Source: Cytophagales bacterium WSM2-2
Lineage (GTDB): Bacteria; Bacteroidota; Bacteroidia; Cytophagales; Cyclobacteriaceae
Assembly: GCA_015472025.1 (NCBI GenBank)
Contig: BNHL01000001.1
Location: 1,240,001-1,304,000 of the forward strand
Direction: 5' to 3'
Length of the DNA stretch: 64,000 nucleotides
Both the position numbers and the translations under genes were made by a program. Of the stretch, positions 25,645-33,810 are shown in pieces. Every line of letters starts with the position of its first letter. Within the stretch, counting starts at the first letter, position 1. The notes under the pieces are model-generated. The model was not told where the DNA came from. It worked only from the letters and a program-made list of their open reading frames with translations, and ran no database searches.

Positions 25645-26474
25645 CGCTCGCCTATTGTTGCTTGTTCCAGAGAGTCTCTTTCGTTTTTCAAACGTGCCTT
25701 AATGATTTCCACAAAAGCTAGTTTCGAAAAATCCTGCCCCAGTTCAATCTTGATTTCATAAAATGGAGCTTCTTCCGGCAACCGGAACTCTTTGATCTTG
25801 CCTATAAAAATTCCCGGAGGAAAAATAGCGTTGTAGCCTGATGTAACGATCGAATCACCCACTTGTAATTTCACATGCCGGGGAATGTATTTCAGGCTTA
25901 CCGAAGATGGATCTGTACCCTCGTACTGCACCGTACCGAAGTGACCGGAACGTTTGATCAGGCTGGAGACTTGCTCGTCAATATTGAGTAGGGAAATCAG
26001 AACTGCATAGTGAGTTGAAACAGACTTGACTTTCCCCACAACTCCCAAAGAGTTGATCACCGCCATGCCAGGCTGGATACCTGCGTCTTCGCCACGATCG
26101 ATAGTTATAAAATTCTTATAAAATTTGGTTGTGTTGTTGATCACCTTGGCGCTCACATAATCATACCTCCTGGCCGTTGCAGAGTCCTTCACGTTCAGGC
26201 CATATACATGTAGCAACTGATCACGCTGCTCCAGTTGATTTCGAAGCATTGCATTTTCCTGCGACAAAACCCGGTTGATGCCGGTCAGTCCAAAATATTC
26301 ACGGATACTTTGAGAGGTAGCATTGATCCTGGCGATCATGCTGTTGGAAGTATTAAAATAGCGCGTGCTCTGGTACTGATTGTTAGCAACGATCAGCCAG
26401 GAGCAAAAAAATTCCAGCAATAAAAATGTGAAGAAAGCCCTATACGAATAGAGAAAATTAAAGAGCCTTTCCAT
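25641..26474 (-). CDS. mreC: Rod shape-determining protein MreC
   Basis: Periplasmic scaffold of the elongasome that activates PBP2. 277 residues with one N-terminal membrane segment (FFTFLLLEFFCSWLIV), a coiled-coil stretch (about 65-90, EYFGLTGINRVLSQENAMLRNQLEQRDQLL) and two beta-barrel domains including TIDRGEDAGIQPGMAVINSLGVVGKV and GDSIVTSGYNAIFPPGIFIGKI. It follows mreB by 3 nt and overlaps mreD by 4 nt. Confidence 0.95.
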   Translation of the reverse strand: MERLFNFLYSYRAFFTFLLLEFFCSWLIVANNQYQSTRYFNTSNSMIARINATSQSIREYFGLTGINRVLSQENAMLRNQLEQRDQLLHVYGLNVKDSATARRYDYVSAKVINNTTKFYKNFITIDRGEDAGIQPGMAVINSLGVVGKVKSVSTHYAVLISLLNIDEQVSSLIKRSGHFGTVQYEGTDPSSVSLKYIPRHVKLQVGDSIVTSGYNAIFPPGIFIGKIKEFRLPEEAPFYEIKIELGQDFSKLAFVEIIKARLKNERDSLEQATIGER

Positions 26475-26477
26475 TCA

Positions 26478-27503
26478 TCATGTCATAAGCACTTTACGGT
26501 ACATGTCGAGGTTCTTGAGAGCCGCACCGGTGCCACGCACCACAGCACGAAGCGGATCTTCGGCTACGTGGATGGGCAATTTTGTACGCAACGCAAGTCG
26601 CTTGTCCAGACCTCTGAGCAACGCACCGCCACCCGTCAGGTAAATGCCACGCTCGTAGATATCGGCAGACAACTCCGGAGGTGACATCTCCAATGCTTTC
26701 AGTACCGCTTCTTCCAGTTTGGAAACTGATTTATCCAACGCAAAAGCGATTTCTGAATAAGAGATTTTTATAGTCTTCGGGATACCCGTCATCAGGTCGC
26801 GTCCTCGGATTTCGTAATCCTCCGGCCCGTCATCCAGCTCGGTCATAGCCGAACCCACTTCAATTTTTACACGCTCAGCAGATCGCTCACCGATCAACAG
26901 GTTATGTTGTCTGCGCATGTAATCAAGAATATCACGATTGAACGTATCTCCGGCAATCCGGATAGATTGGTCACACACAATTCCCGAAAGAGCAATCACG
27001 GCAATGTCAGTGGTTCCTCCACCGATGTCGACCACCATGTTACCGATCGGCTGCTCAATATCTATACCTGTACCAATGGCAGCGGCAATGGGTTCATAAA
27101 TCATGTACACTTCCTTCGCGTTGGCGTGCTCTGCAGAGTCGCGAACAGCGCGTTTCTCCACTTCCGTAATCGCCGAAGGAATACAAATCACCATTCGCAA
27201 TGAGGGTGGGAAAAACCTGCGGCCCGTATCGATCATTTTGATCATGCCGCGGATCATCATTTCAGCTGCATGGAAGTCAGCTATCACGCCTTCTTTCAGC
27301 GGACGGATGGTCTTGATGTTGTCGTGGGTCTTTTCATGCATCTGCATGGCATCGCGACCGATCGCCAGCACGCGATTTGAGTTCTTATCAATGGCAATGA
27401 TACTCGGTTCGTCAACAACGACTTTGTCTTTGTAGATGATGAGTGTGTTAGCGGTGCCTAAATCAATGGCAATGTCGCTGGTGAAGAAATCAAAAAGTCC
27501 CAT
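26478..27503 (-). CDS. mreB: Rod shape-determining protein MreB (bacterial actin)
   Basis: Actin-like ATPase that guides lateral wall synthesis on the inner face of the cytoplasmic membrane. 341 residues with the actin-fold phosphate loops DIAIDLGTANTLIIYKDKVV (about 9-28), MVVDIGGGTTDIAVIALSGI and the adenosine loop IYLTGGGALLRGLDKRL. The MGLFDFFTSD N-terminus matches Bacteroidota MreB. It lies 68 nt behind purH, so it may be read from the purH promoter; no separate promoter was recognised in the gap. Confidence 0.98.
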   Translation of the reverse strand: MGLFDFFTSDIAIDLGTANTLIIYKDKVVVDEPSIIAIDKNSNRVLAIGRDAMQMHEKTHDNIKTIRPLKEGVIADFHAAEMMIRGMIKMIDTGRRFFPPSLRMVICIPSAITEVEKRAVRDSAEHANAKEVYMIYEPIAAAIGTGIDIEQPIGNMVVDIGGGTTDIAVIALSGIVCDQSIRIAGDTFNRDILDYMRRQHNLLIGERSAERVKIEVGSAMTELDDGPEDYEIRGRDLMTGIPKTIKISYSEIAFALDKSVSKLEEAVLKALEMSPPELSADIYERGIYLTGGGALLRGLDKRLALRTKLPIHVAEDPLRAVVRGTGAALKNLDMYRKVLMT

Positions 27504-27571
27504 GTAGTCTTCCTCTCAGGTAGATTTAAGTGGTGAAATTAAAGAATAATTGATCTCTATGAAAAAAAGAC

Positions 27572-29098
27572 TCAATGTTTAAAATGCCTGTAGCCGGTGA
27601 ACACCATAGCCATGTAATGTTTATCGCAAAAGTCAACAGAGTCCTGGTCTTTGATGGAGCCTCCCGGCTGAATTACCGCTGCAATACCTTGCTGATGGGC
27701 AATCTCAACGCAGTCGGGGAAGGGGAAGAAAGCATCTGACGCCATCACCGCGTTTTTCAGATCAAAGCCGAAGCTTTTTGCCTTCTCAATTGCCTGCTTC
27801 AATGCATCCACTCTGCTGGTCTGTCCAACCCCGCTGGATAGCATTTGGCCGTCTACAGCTAAGATGATGGTGTTTGATTTTGTATGCTTGCAGATTTTGC
27901 TCGCGAAAAGGAGTGCATTTACCTCTTCCGTTGAAGGAGCTCGCTTAGTCATAGTCTTCAAATCTGCTTTTGAGTCAGTATGGAGGTCCAGGTCCTGTTC
28001 GATCACACCATTGAGTAAGCTCTTGAACTGCTTCGTAGCGGTAAGTCCCTGTTTCTGTTTAAGAATAATCCTGTTCTTTTTTGATTTCAGTAGTTCCAAA
28101 GCCGCAGGCTCATAATCCGGAGCTACCAGGATCTCAAAAAAGAGTTTATTCATTTCTTCAGCAGCAGCAAGATCAATCTTGCGGCTACAAGCCAGCACAC
28201 CACCAAAAGCAGAAATAGTGTCTGCCTGGAAAGCTTTCTGATAGGCTTCTTTGACGGATGAGCCTGTGGCCGCCCCGCAAGCGTTGGTGTGCTTGATAAT
28301 GACGAAAGCAGTCTCGCCTTCAAATTCCTTTACAAGGTTTACAGCTGCATCAACATCTACGAGATTGTTGTATGAAAGCTCCTTGCCGTTCAATTGTTCG
28401 AACAGGCCCTCAAGATCGCCAAAGTAGATTCCTTTTTGATGTGGATTTTCTCCGTAGCGCAATGTTTTTCCATTTTGGAAACTCGACTTAAAGCTCTCAA
28501 TATTCTGTTCGCGATTGAAGTAGTTGAAGATTGCGGAGTCGTAATGAGATGTCACATCAAATGCCCTTGCGGCAAATTTTTTACGATCGGATAACTCAGT
28601 AGACGAATTTTTATTTTTCAGTAACTTTAACACTTCTCCATATTGATTACGTGATGAGACGATCAGCACATCATTGAAGTTTTTCGCAGCGCCACGAATA
28701 AGCGAAATTCCTCCGATGTCTATCTTCTCAATAATATCATCTTCACTTCCACCTTTGGACACCGTTTCTTCAAAGGGATACAAATCAACAATTACCAGGT
28801 CGATCGGGGCGATTTTGAATTCTGCTGCTTGCTTCAAATCTCCGGCATCATCGCGTCTGAAAAGGATTCCCCCAAATACGGCAGGATGCAGCGTCTTTAC
28901 CCGTCCACCAAAAATAGAAGGGTATCCCGTCAGCTGCTCAACAGGAATCACTTTGTAGCCCAGCTTCTCGATGAACTCCTGGGTGCCACCGGTGGAGACG
29001 AACTCAACATTATTCTTGGCTAGTTGATGGACAATAGGTTCAAGTCCGTCTTTATAGTAAACTGAAATCAGTGCGCGGGTGATCTTTTTCTGGCTCAT
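27572..29098 (-). CDS. purH: Bifunctional AICAR transformylase/IMP cyclohydrolase
   Basis: Catalyses the last two steps of IMP synthesis: formylation of AICAR by 10-formyl-THF and ring closure. 508 residues: an N-terminal MGS-like cyclohydrolase domain (about 1-190, ISVYYKDGLEPIVHQLAKNNVEFVSTGGTQEFI, VKTLHPAVFGGIL) and a C-terminal transformylase domain with LRYGENPHQKGIYFGD, IIKHTNACGAATG and the closing DAFFPFPDCVEIAHQQGIAAVIQPGGSIKDQD. It leads the mreBCD-mrdA-rodA series, a linkage seen in other Bacteroidota. Confidence 0.97.
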   Translation of the reverse strand: MSQKKITRALISVYYKDGLEPIVHQLAKNNVEFVSTGGTQEFIEKLGYKVIPVEQLTGYPSIFGGRVKTLHPAVFGGILFRRDDAGDLKQAAEFKIAPIDLVIVDLYPFEETVSKGGSEDDIIEKIDIGGISLIRGAAKNFNDVLIVSSRNQYGEVLKLLKNKNSSTELSDRKKFAARAFDVTSHYDSAIFNYFNREQNIESFKSSFQNGKTLRYGENPHQKGIYFGDLEGLFEQLNGKELSYNNLVDVDAAVNLVKEFEGETAFVIIKHTNACGAATGSSVKEAYQKAFQADTISAFGGVLACSRKIDLAAAEEMNKLFFEILVAPDYEPAALELLKSKKNRIILKQKQGLTATKQFKSLLNGVIEQDLDLHTDSKADLKTMTKRAPSTEEVNALLFASKICKHTKSNTIILAVDGQMLSSGVGQTSRVDALKQAIEKAKSFGFDLKNAVMASDAFFPFPDCVEIAHQQGIAAVIQPGGSIKDQDSVDFCDKHYMAMVFTGYRHFKH

Positions 29099-29121
29099 GA
29101 AAATGGGGTGATTTGAAGCTG

Positions 29122-29129
29122 CAAATGTA
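29122..29129 (-). promoter_or_regulatory. -7 promoter element upstream of purH
   Basis: On the minus strand TACATTTG matches TAnnTTTG, 23 nt before the purH ATG. No convincing -33 element is visible. It would drive purH and probably the cell-shape genes behind it. Confidence 0.5.
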
Positions 29130-29244
29130 ACCAGATGCGGGATACCTGATGCTGGTTACTGCGAATACAGTAATGGCGATCTCAAAATTGCTCCCCTCGA
29201 ACGGGTGTTAGCTGAATTTTTTTTAGATATGCCAACCTTTTTCG

Positions 29245-29276
29245 TTTGTCTGGGAAAGAATTTTCCTTTTTATTTG
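29245..29276 (+). promoter_or_regulatory. Candidate promoter of the aromatic operon leader
   Basis: TTTG (29245-29248) is followed after 20 nt by TTTATTTG (29269-29276), one mismatch to TAnnTTTG. This would start transcription at about the leader-peptide ATG. An alternative is TTCGTTTG at 29241-29248 as -7 with a T-run near 29217-29224 as -33, which leaves a longer leader. The choice is uncertain. Confidence 0.35.
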
Positions 29277-29281
29277 AGCCA

Positions 29282-29347
29282 ATGAATAACAACAAGCGAT
29301 TTTATTTTGGTTTTTACTATTATCAATCCCACCGGGACTTGAGGTAA
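29282..29347 (+). CDS. Phe/Tyr-rich leader peptide of the pheA operon, 21 residues
   Basis: Short reading frame ATG to TAA upstream of pheA. After MNNNK it reads RFYFGFYYY, so seven of eight consecutive residues (7-14) are Phe (3) or Tyr (4), followed by QSHRDLR and the stop at 29345-29347. Such clustering of exactly the amino acids made by the downstream enzymes is the hallmark of an attenuation leader peptide, as in the E. coli pheA leader. The stop codon lies just behind the antiterminator arm at 29332-29339, and the codon run overlaps one arm of an 11-bp stem (29294-29304 with 29345-29355). It was found by reading the pheA upstream region directly. Confidence 0.8.
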   Translation: MNNNKRFYFGFYYYQSHRDLR

Positions 29348-29422
29348 AATCGCTTTGCAAAACTGAAACAAACAAAACGAAAATATCAAAAGAGTCCCGG
29401 CAAAACCGGGACTCTTCATTTT
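29294..29422 (+). promoter_or_regulatory. Attenuator of the aromatic amino acid operon (alternative RNA structures)
   Basis: Three pairings can be read. (a) 29391-29400 with 29406-29415, a perfect 10-bp G+C-rich stem (AGAGTCCCGG/CCGGGACTCT) with loop CAAAA. (b) CCGGGACT at 29332-29339 pairs with AGTCCCGG at 29393-29400 and excludes (a). (c) 29294-29304 with 29345-29355, an 11-bp stem around the Phe/Tyr codons. A ribosome stalled on those codons would leave 29332-29339 free and allow (b); one reaching the stop at 29345 would mask it and allow (a). Hairpin (a) ends 7 nt before the pheA ATG and is followed by TCATTTTAT, so it may terminate transcription or block pheA initiation. Confidence 0.75.
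29391..29422 (+). terminator. Attenuator hairpin directly before pheA
   Basis: The stem 29391-29400/29406-29415 is perfect, with 6 of 10 pairs G-C, and is followed by a short T-rich tail (TCATTTTAT) running into the pheA start codon. The tail is weaker than a classical U-tract, so control at translation initiation is an alternative. Confidence 0.6.
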
Positions 29423-30256
29423 ATGAAGAATTTGAAAATCGCGATCCAGGGCATCTCCACTTGCTTTCACGAAGTAGCAGCGCGGACCTATTTTAATGAG
29501 TCGATTGAGCCGGTAGAATGCCTGACGTTCCACAAGCTCTGCGAGTCGTTAAAGAAAAAAGAGTGCGACTTCGCCATCATGGCGATCGAGAACACAATTG
29601 CCGGGAGCATCCTTCCCAACTATTTCCTACTCCAGGAATACCGGTTCTCAATTGTAGGGGAAATTTACCTTCCCATCCACTTGCATTTACTCGCTTACCC
29701 TGGTGTTAAACTGGAGGAGATCAAAACTGTTGAGAGCCACCCCATGGCGATCCGTCAATGCTACGACTTCCTTCACAAGTTGAATGGTGTAGAATTTCGT
29801 GAAAGTGACGACACCGCGATTTCCGCCAGGAAAGTAGCGGAGAAAAAATTGAAAGCTACGGCTGCCATCGCCAATGAATTTGCTGCCAAAAAATTCGGGC
29901 TGGAAATTTTAGGAAGAAGAATTGAAACGCATAAAAAGAATTTTACCCGATTCCTGATTTTATCACGCGGAAGCGAAACAAAACCCGAGAGCGACAAAGC
30001 TTCCTTATGCTTTGAGGTAATGAATGAGGTTGGTAGCCTGGCAGATGTTCTTATGGTTTTTAAAAACAATGAAATCAACCTGAGCAAGATTCAATCAATA
30101 CCGGTAATAGGCAAACCAAGTGAATATTCGATCCACGTAGATGTGGAATGGAGCGAACGTAAAAAATACGATCACGCACTGAAGCTGGTAGAAAAGCACA
30201 CGCACAATTTGAGTGTACTTGGAGAGTACAAAAAAGGAAAAATCGAATACAAGTAG
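29423..30256 (+). CDS. pheA: Prephenate dehydratase
   Basis: Converts prephenate to phenylpyruvate in phenylalanine synthesis. 277 residues: a periplasmic-binding-like catalytic domain (about 1-180) with AIQGISTCFHEVAARTYF, CDFAIMAIENTIAGSILPNY and the catalytic ESDDTAISARKVAEK segment (the family T-x-R region is ESDDTAISA here), then an ACT domain (about 190-275) with EVGSLADVLMVFKNNEINLSKIQSIP that normally binds Phe for feedback inhibition. No chorismate mutase is attached; that activity is on the DAHPS fusion at the operon's end. Its start is 7 nt behind the attenuator hairpin. Confidence 0.95.
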   Translation: MKNLKIAIQGISTCFHEVAARTYFNESIEPVECLTFHKLCESLKKKECDFAIMAIENTIAGSILPNYFLLQEYRFSIVGEIYLPIHLHLLAYPGVKLEEIKTVESHPMAIRQCYDFLHKLNGVEFRESDDTAISARKVAEKKLKATAAIANEFAAKKFGLEILGRRIETHKKNFTRFLILSRGSETKPESDKASLCFEVMNEVGSLADVLMVFKNNEINLSKIQSIPVIGKPSEYSIHVDVEWSERKKYDHALKLVEKHTHNLSVLGEYKKGKIEYK

Positions 30257-30264
30257 AAACAATT

Positions 30265-31461
30265 ATGATTCAACCAGCTAAACGAATCCAGGAAGTAGAG
30301 GAGTATTACTTCAGCAAAAAACTCGCGGAAGTGCGATCGCTGGATTCTCCGGAATTAAGGGTGATCAACTTAGGGATCGGGAGCCCTGACCTCATGCCGT
30401 CAGAAAATGCCATTGATGCCTTGATCGCCTCTGCAAAGAGCCCTGCTAATCATGGCTATCAGAATTACAAAGGCATTCCGCAATTGCGGCAAGCTATCGC
30501 AGATTTTTACAAAAAAATCTATTCTGTTTCGCTTAACGTTGAGACTGACATTCTTCCATTGATGGGATCGAAGGAAGGAATCATGCACATCTGCATGGCA
30601 TTTGTAAACGAAGGTGATGAAGTCTTGATTCCTGATCCGGGTTATCCGACCTATGCTTCCGTAGCAAAACTGACTGGCGCTAAAATTGTCACTTACGAAA
30701 TGAGTGAAAAACTCAACTGGGGAATTGATATCGCAACGCTCCGGAAAAAAGATCTGTCCAAAGTAAAGATCATGTGGGTAAACTTCCCTCATATGCCTAC
30801 TGGCAGGATTGCATCTAAAGCAGAGTTAAAAGAGCTTGTTGATCTGGCGCGGGAAAACAATTTCCTGATCGTGAATGATAATCCCTATAGCCTGATATTA
30901 AACGAAAGCCCGCTGAGTATTTTGTCAGTGGAAGGGGCCGAAGAGGTGGCGCTTGAATTAAACTCATTAAGCAAAAGTCATAACATGGCTGGCTGGCGCA
31001 TTGGTTGGGTTGCAGGAAAGAAAGAATACATCGAGGCCGTGTTGCGTGTAAAAAGCAATATGGATTCCGGAATGTTCCTGGGACTGCAGCACGCAGCAAC
31101 GGAAGCTTTGAGAAGCGGAAATGACTGGTTTCAAAATCAAAACTCGATTTACCGAAAAAGACAACAGGCTGCCTGCAAAATTCTGGACGAGCTCGACTGC
31201 GCTTATGCAACAAAGCAATCCGGTTTGTTTGTTTGGGCTAAAGCACCTGATCAAATAGCAGACGTAGAAAAATGGATCGATGAAATTCTTTATGGAACGA
31301 AAGTGTTTATTACGCCCGGGTTCATTTTTGGCGAAACCGGAAAAAGATTCATTAGGATTTCGCTTTGCGCGACAGAAGAAAAACTAAACGAGGCACTGCA
31401 GCGAATAGTAAAATGGAAAGAATCGGTAGCCAATAAGAAACAATTAACCGCGAGCAAATGA
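30265..31461 (+). CDS. Class I/II PLP-dependent aminotransferase (aromatic amino acid synthesis)
   Basis: 398-residue fold-type I aminotransferase. PLP-binding features are visible: NLGIGSPDLMPS near the N-terminus, LMGSKEGIMHICMAF, DPGYPTYASVAKLTGA, NDNPYSLI and the Schiff-base Lys237 in LNSLSKSHNMAGWRIGW. The setting between pheA and tyrA (8-nt gap, 4-nt overlap with tyrA) suggests transamination of phenylpyruvate and 4-hydroxyphenylpyruvate to Phe and Tyr. Sequence alone resembles the LL-diaminopimelate/aspartate aminotransferase group as well, so substrate is inferred from context. Confidence 0.9.
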   Translation: MIQPAKRIQEVEEYYFSKKLAEVRSLDSPELRVINLGIGSPDLMPSENAIDALIASAKSPANHGYQNYKGIPQLRQAIADFYKKIYSVSLNVETDILPLMGSKEGIMHICMAFVNEGDEVLIPDPGYPTYASVAKLTGAKIVTYEMSEKLNWGIDIATLRKKDLSKVKIMWVNFPHMPTGRIASKAELKELVDLARENNFLIVNDNPYSLILNESPLSILSVEGAEEVALELNSLSKSHNMAGWRIGWVAGKKEYIEAVLRVKSNMDSGMFLGLQHAATEALRSGNDWFQNQNSIYRKRQQAACKILDELDCAYATKQSGLFVWAKAPDQIADVEKWIDEILYGTKVFITPGFIFGETGKRFIRISLCATEEKLNEALQRIVKWKESVANKKQLTASK

Positions 31462-32303
31462 AAGTAACGATAATAGGCCTTGGTTTGATCGGGGGATCAA
31501 TTGCCTTGGATTTACGGAAGGCCCGCCTGGCAACCAGGCTCATCGGCATTGATCAGAATCCTACGAACATAAAAAAGGCAATTGACCTTCAACTGGTCGA
31601 TGAAATATTACCTGAGAATGAAGCGCTTTCCAAGTCGGATTTGATAATTCTCGCTATCCCGGTAAATGCGATCTGCGCTTTTCTGCCTTCTGTGATGGAT
31701 GCGATAAGTAAAAGTGCTGTGGTAATTGATGCGGGTTCCACTAAAAAAATGATTTGCCATTCAGTGGCAGGTCATGCCAAAAGAAGTCAGTTTGTGGCAG
31801 CACATCCGATTGCCGGTACGGAATTCTCCGGTCCAGAGGCCGCATTCAATGGATTGTTCGAAAAGAAGACGAACATTATCTGTGAACGTGAAAAGTCGTC
31901 TCCGCAAGCGTTGTCAGTTGCCGAAAAGGTTTTCAACACATTAGGGATGAACACTATTTTCATGGAGCCGGAGGAACACGACAAGCACGTAGCGTATGTC
32001 TCGCATCTTTCTCACGTGAGCTCATTTTTACTCGGGCAAACTGTGCTCGACATTGAAAAAGACGAGAAGAATATTTTTGATCTGGCGGGCAGCGGTTTTG
32101 CATCAACTGTGCGTTTGGCTAAAAGCTCGCCCGAAATGTGGACTCCTATCTTCGAACAAAATGCGGAATACCTCAGCCAGGCTTTGTTAGAATACATCAT
32201 GCACTTGCAGAAATTTCAATACTATTTGCAAAAGAAAGACGGCAAAGAGCTGCACAAGATCATGACTAAAGCAAATGACATTAAACGAATATTGAAGAGT
32301 TAA
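31458..32303 (+). CDS. tyrA: Prephenate dehydrogenase
   Basis: Oxidatively decarboxylates prephenate to 4-hydroxyphenylpyruvate using NAD(P). 281 residues: Rossmann fold with VTIIGLGLIGGSIALDLRKA at the N-terminus, SDLIILAIPVNAIC, VIDAGSTKKMI, and the family motif AAHPIAGTEFSGPEAA; a helical dimerisation domain follows with DKHVAYVSHLSHVSSFLLG. No ACT domain follows. It overlaps the aminotransferase gene by 4 nt. Confidence 0.95.
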   Translation: MKVTIIGLGLIGGSIALDLRKARLATRLIGIDQNPTNIKKAIDLQLVDEILPENEALSKSDLIILAIPVNAICAFLPSVMDAISKSAVVIDAGSTKKMICHSVAGHAKRSQFVAAHPIAGTEFSGPEAAFNGLFEKKTNIICEREKSSPQALSVAEKVFNTLGMNTIFMEPEEHDKHVAYVSHLSHVSSFLLGQTVLDIEKDEKNIFDLAGSGFASTVRLAKSSPEMWTPIFEQNAEYLSQALLEYIMHLQKFQYYLQKKDGKELHKIMTKANDIKRILKS

Positions 32304-32338
32304 TAAAATTGAAATAAAACGAAATAAAAATTACCAAA

Positions 32339-33427
32339 ATGAAACTGGAATCAATCGCGGGTTTTCTCAAAGTAAATAAACCTATCATCATCAGCGGACC
32401 TTGCAGTGCAGAAACGGAAGAACAAACTATTGCCACGGCAAAACAAATCGCTGCAACCGGAAAAATCCATGCACTTCGCGCAGGCATCTGGAAGCCGCGC
32501 ACACGCCCCGGCCAATACGAGGGGGCTGGAGATATCGGACTTCAATGGCTGATGAATGCTAAAAAAGAAACGGGGTTGCCTGTTACTACGGAGGTGGCTA
32601 ACGCAGCGCACGTTGAGGCGTGCTTGAAAGCAGGCGTTGACATCCTCTGGGTTGGCGCTCGCACAACTGTAAATCCTTTCTCGGTTCAGGAAATAGCTGA
32701 TTCTCTTAAAGGTGTTGACATTCCTGTGATGGTGAAGAACCCCGTGAACCCCGACCTCGAACTTTGGATCGGAGCACTCGAACGCCTGAATAAGGCAGGC
32801 ATCAAAACAATGGCCGCCATTCACCGCGGATTCTCTTCTTTCGAAAAAGGGCCGTTCAGAAATCTACCCATGTGGGATCTTGCTATCGAACTGAAGACAA
32901 GAATTCCCGGACTGGAAATCATCTGCGATCCAAGTCACATCAGTGGTAACCGTGATCTGATCGCATTCATTTCTCAGAAAGCCCTTGATCTCGACATGGC
33001 CGGTTTGATGATTGAAAGTCATATCAATCCGGATGCAGCCTGGAGTGACGCCAAACAACAAGTGACTCCAGCCGTACTTGGAAAAATCATCAGCGAGCTG
33101 GTAGTCCGTAGCGTTTCGAGTGAAAACAAGACTTTCAAAGACACTTTGAGTCTCTTGCGCGAGCAAATCGACCATATCGATGACGAGATCATGCAGAAGT
33201 TTGCACAACGAATGAAAGTCTCAGAGAAAATCGGTCAGTATAAAAAAGAAAACAATGTGACTATCCTGCAAGTAAGTCGTTGGGAAGAAATCATTAAAAC
33301 CCGTGTTGCACTCTGCAAGGCAATGGGTTTGAGTGAAGAATTCACAACAGATCTGTTGAAATTGATACACCACGAGTCAATTCAAGTGCAGACTAAGGTG
33401 ATGAATTCCGTTGAGGCAAGAGTTTAG
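32339..33427 (+). CDS. Bifunctional DAHP synthase/chorismate mutase
   Basis: First step of the shikimate pathway (phosphoenolpyruvate plus erythrose 4-phosphate) fused to chorismate mutase. Residues about 1-255 are a type I-beta (KDOPS-like) DAHP synthase with IIISGPCSAETEEQT, LRAGIWKPRTRPGQYEG, VKNPVNPDLELWIGALERL, AAIHRGFS and IICDPSHISGNRD. Residues about 262-362 are an AroQ-type mutase (LLREQIDHIDDEIMQKFAQRMKVSEKIGQYKK, then VSRWEEIIKTR). The mutase domain usually also acts as a feedback sensor for prephenate or Phe/Tyr. It lies 35 nt behind tyrA and ends the operon before a terminator. Confidence 0.94.
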   Translation: MKLESIAGFLKVNKPIIISGPCSAETEEQTIATAKQIAATGKIHALRAGIWKPRTRPGQYEGAGDIGLQWLMNAKKETGLPVTTEVANAAHVEACLKAGVDILWVGARTTVNPFSVQEIADSLKGVDIPVMVKNPVNPDLELWIGALERLNKAGIKTMAAIHRGFSSFEKGPFRNLPMWDLAIELKTRIPGLEIICDPSHISGNRDLIAFISQKALDLDMAGLMIESHINPDAAWSDAKQQVTPAVLGKIISELVVRSVSSENKTFKDTLSLLREQIDHIDDEIMQKFAQRMKVSEKIGQYKKENNVTILQVSRWEEIIKTRVALCKAMGLSEEFTTDLLKLIHHESIQVQTKVMNSVEARV

Positions 33428-33450
33428 AGCTACTTCCGCAAGAAAATTAG

Positions 33451-33480
33451 AGCCAGGTCACAAAACCTGGCTTTTTCTTT
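33451..33480 (+). terminator. Rho-independent terminator of the aromatic operon
   Basis: AGCCAGGT (33451-33458) pairs perfectly with ACCTGGCT (33465-33472) around a 6-base loop and is followed by TTTTCTTT. It lies 23 nt behind the DAHPS/mutase stop. Confidence 0.8.
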
Positions 33481-33810
33481 GCCTATGAATGAAATGAATT
33501 TGGCCACGTGCTCTGCAGTTTGCAAAGCGTCATTCTGAAAATTTATTGCGTCACTTCAATTTGGTCCTATTTCTTGCAGCCTCAACGATGCATTGAGCTT
33601 TAGGCACAACACGAGCATCGGCACCTCAACCAAGCCATTCGTGTAAAAAAACATGTGCTCTTTCCCACGTAAAAGGGGTTAATACAAATGGAAGTTGTGA
33701 AAAATTGGTTTGTGCTCGGTGATCACTTGCGAACACAGCGCTCGTCAAAAAATTCCATTCCTATTGCTGAGGAATTTCGTTTAATTTCAAATAAACAATA
33801 ATTCTTCCCA
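33481..33810. other. Gene-free stretch upstream of the S41 peptidase
   Basis: About 330 bp between the aromatic operon terminator and the tricorn-like peptidase. No supported reading frame, RNA gene or long repeat is seen on either strand. It probably carries the promoter of the peptidase gene, but no full TAnnTTTG match was found near the start. Confidence 0.5.

Noticed and set aside
33481..33810. Possible tRNA or small RNA in the gap before the S41 peptidase
   Set aside because: No cloverleaf, CCA end or long stem was found; it is treated as gene-free.
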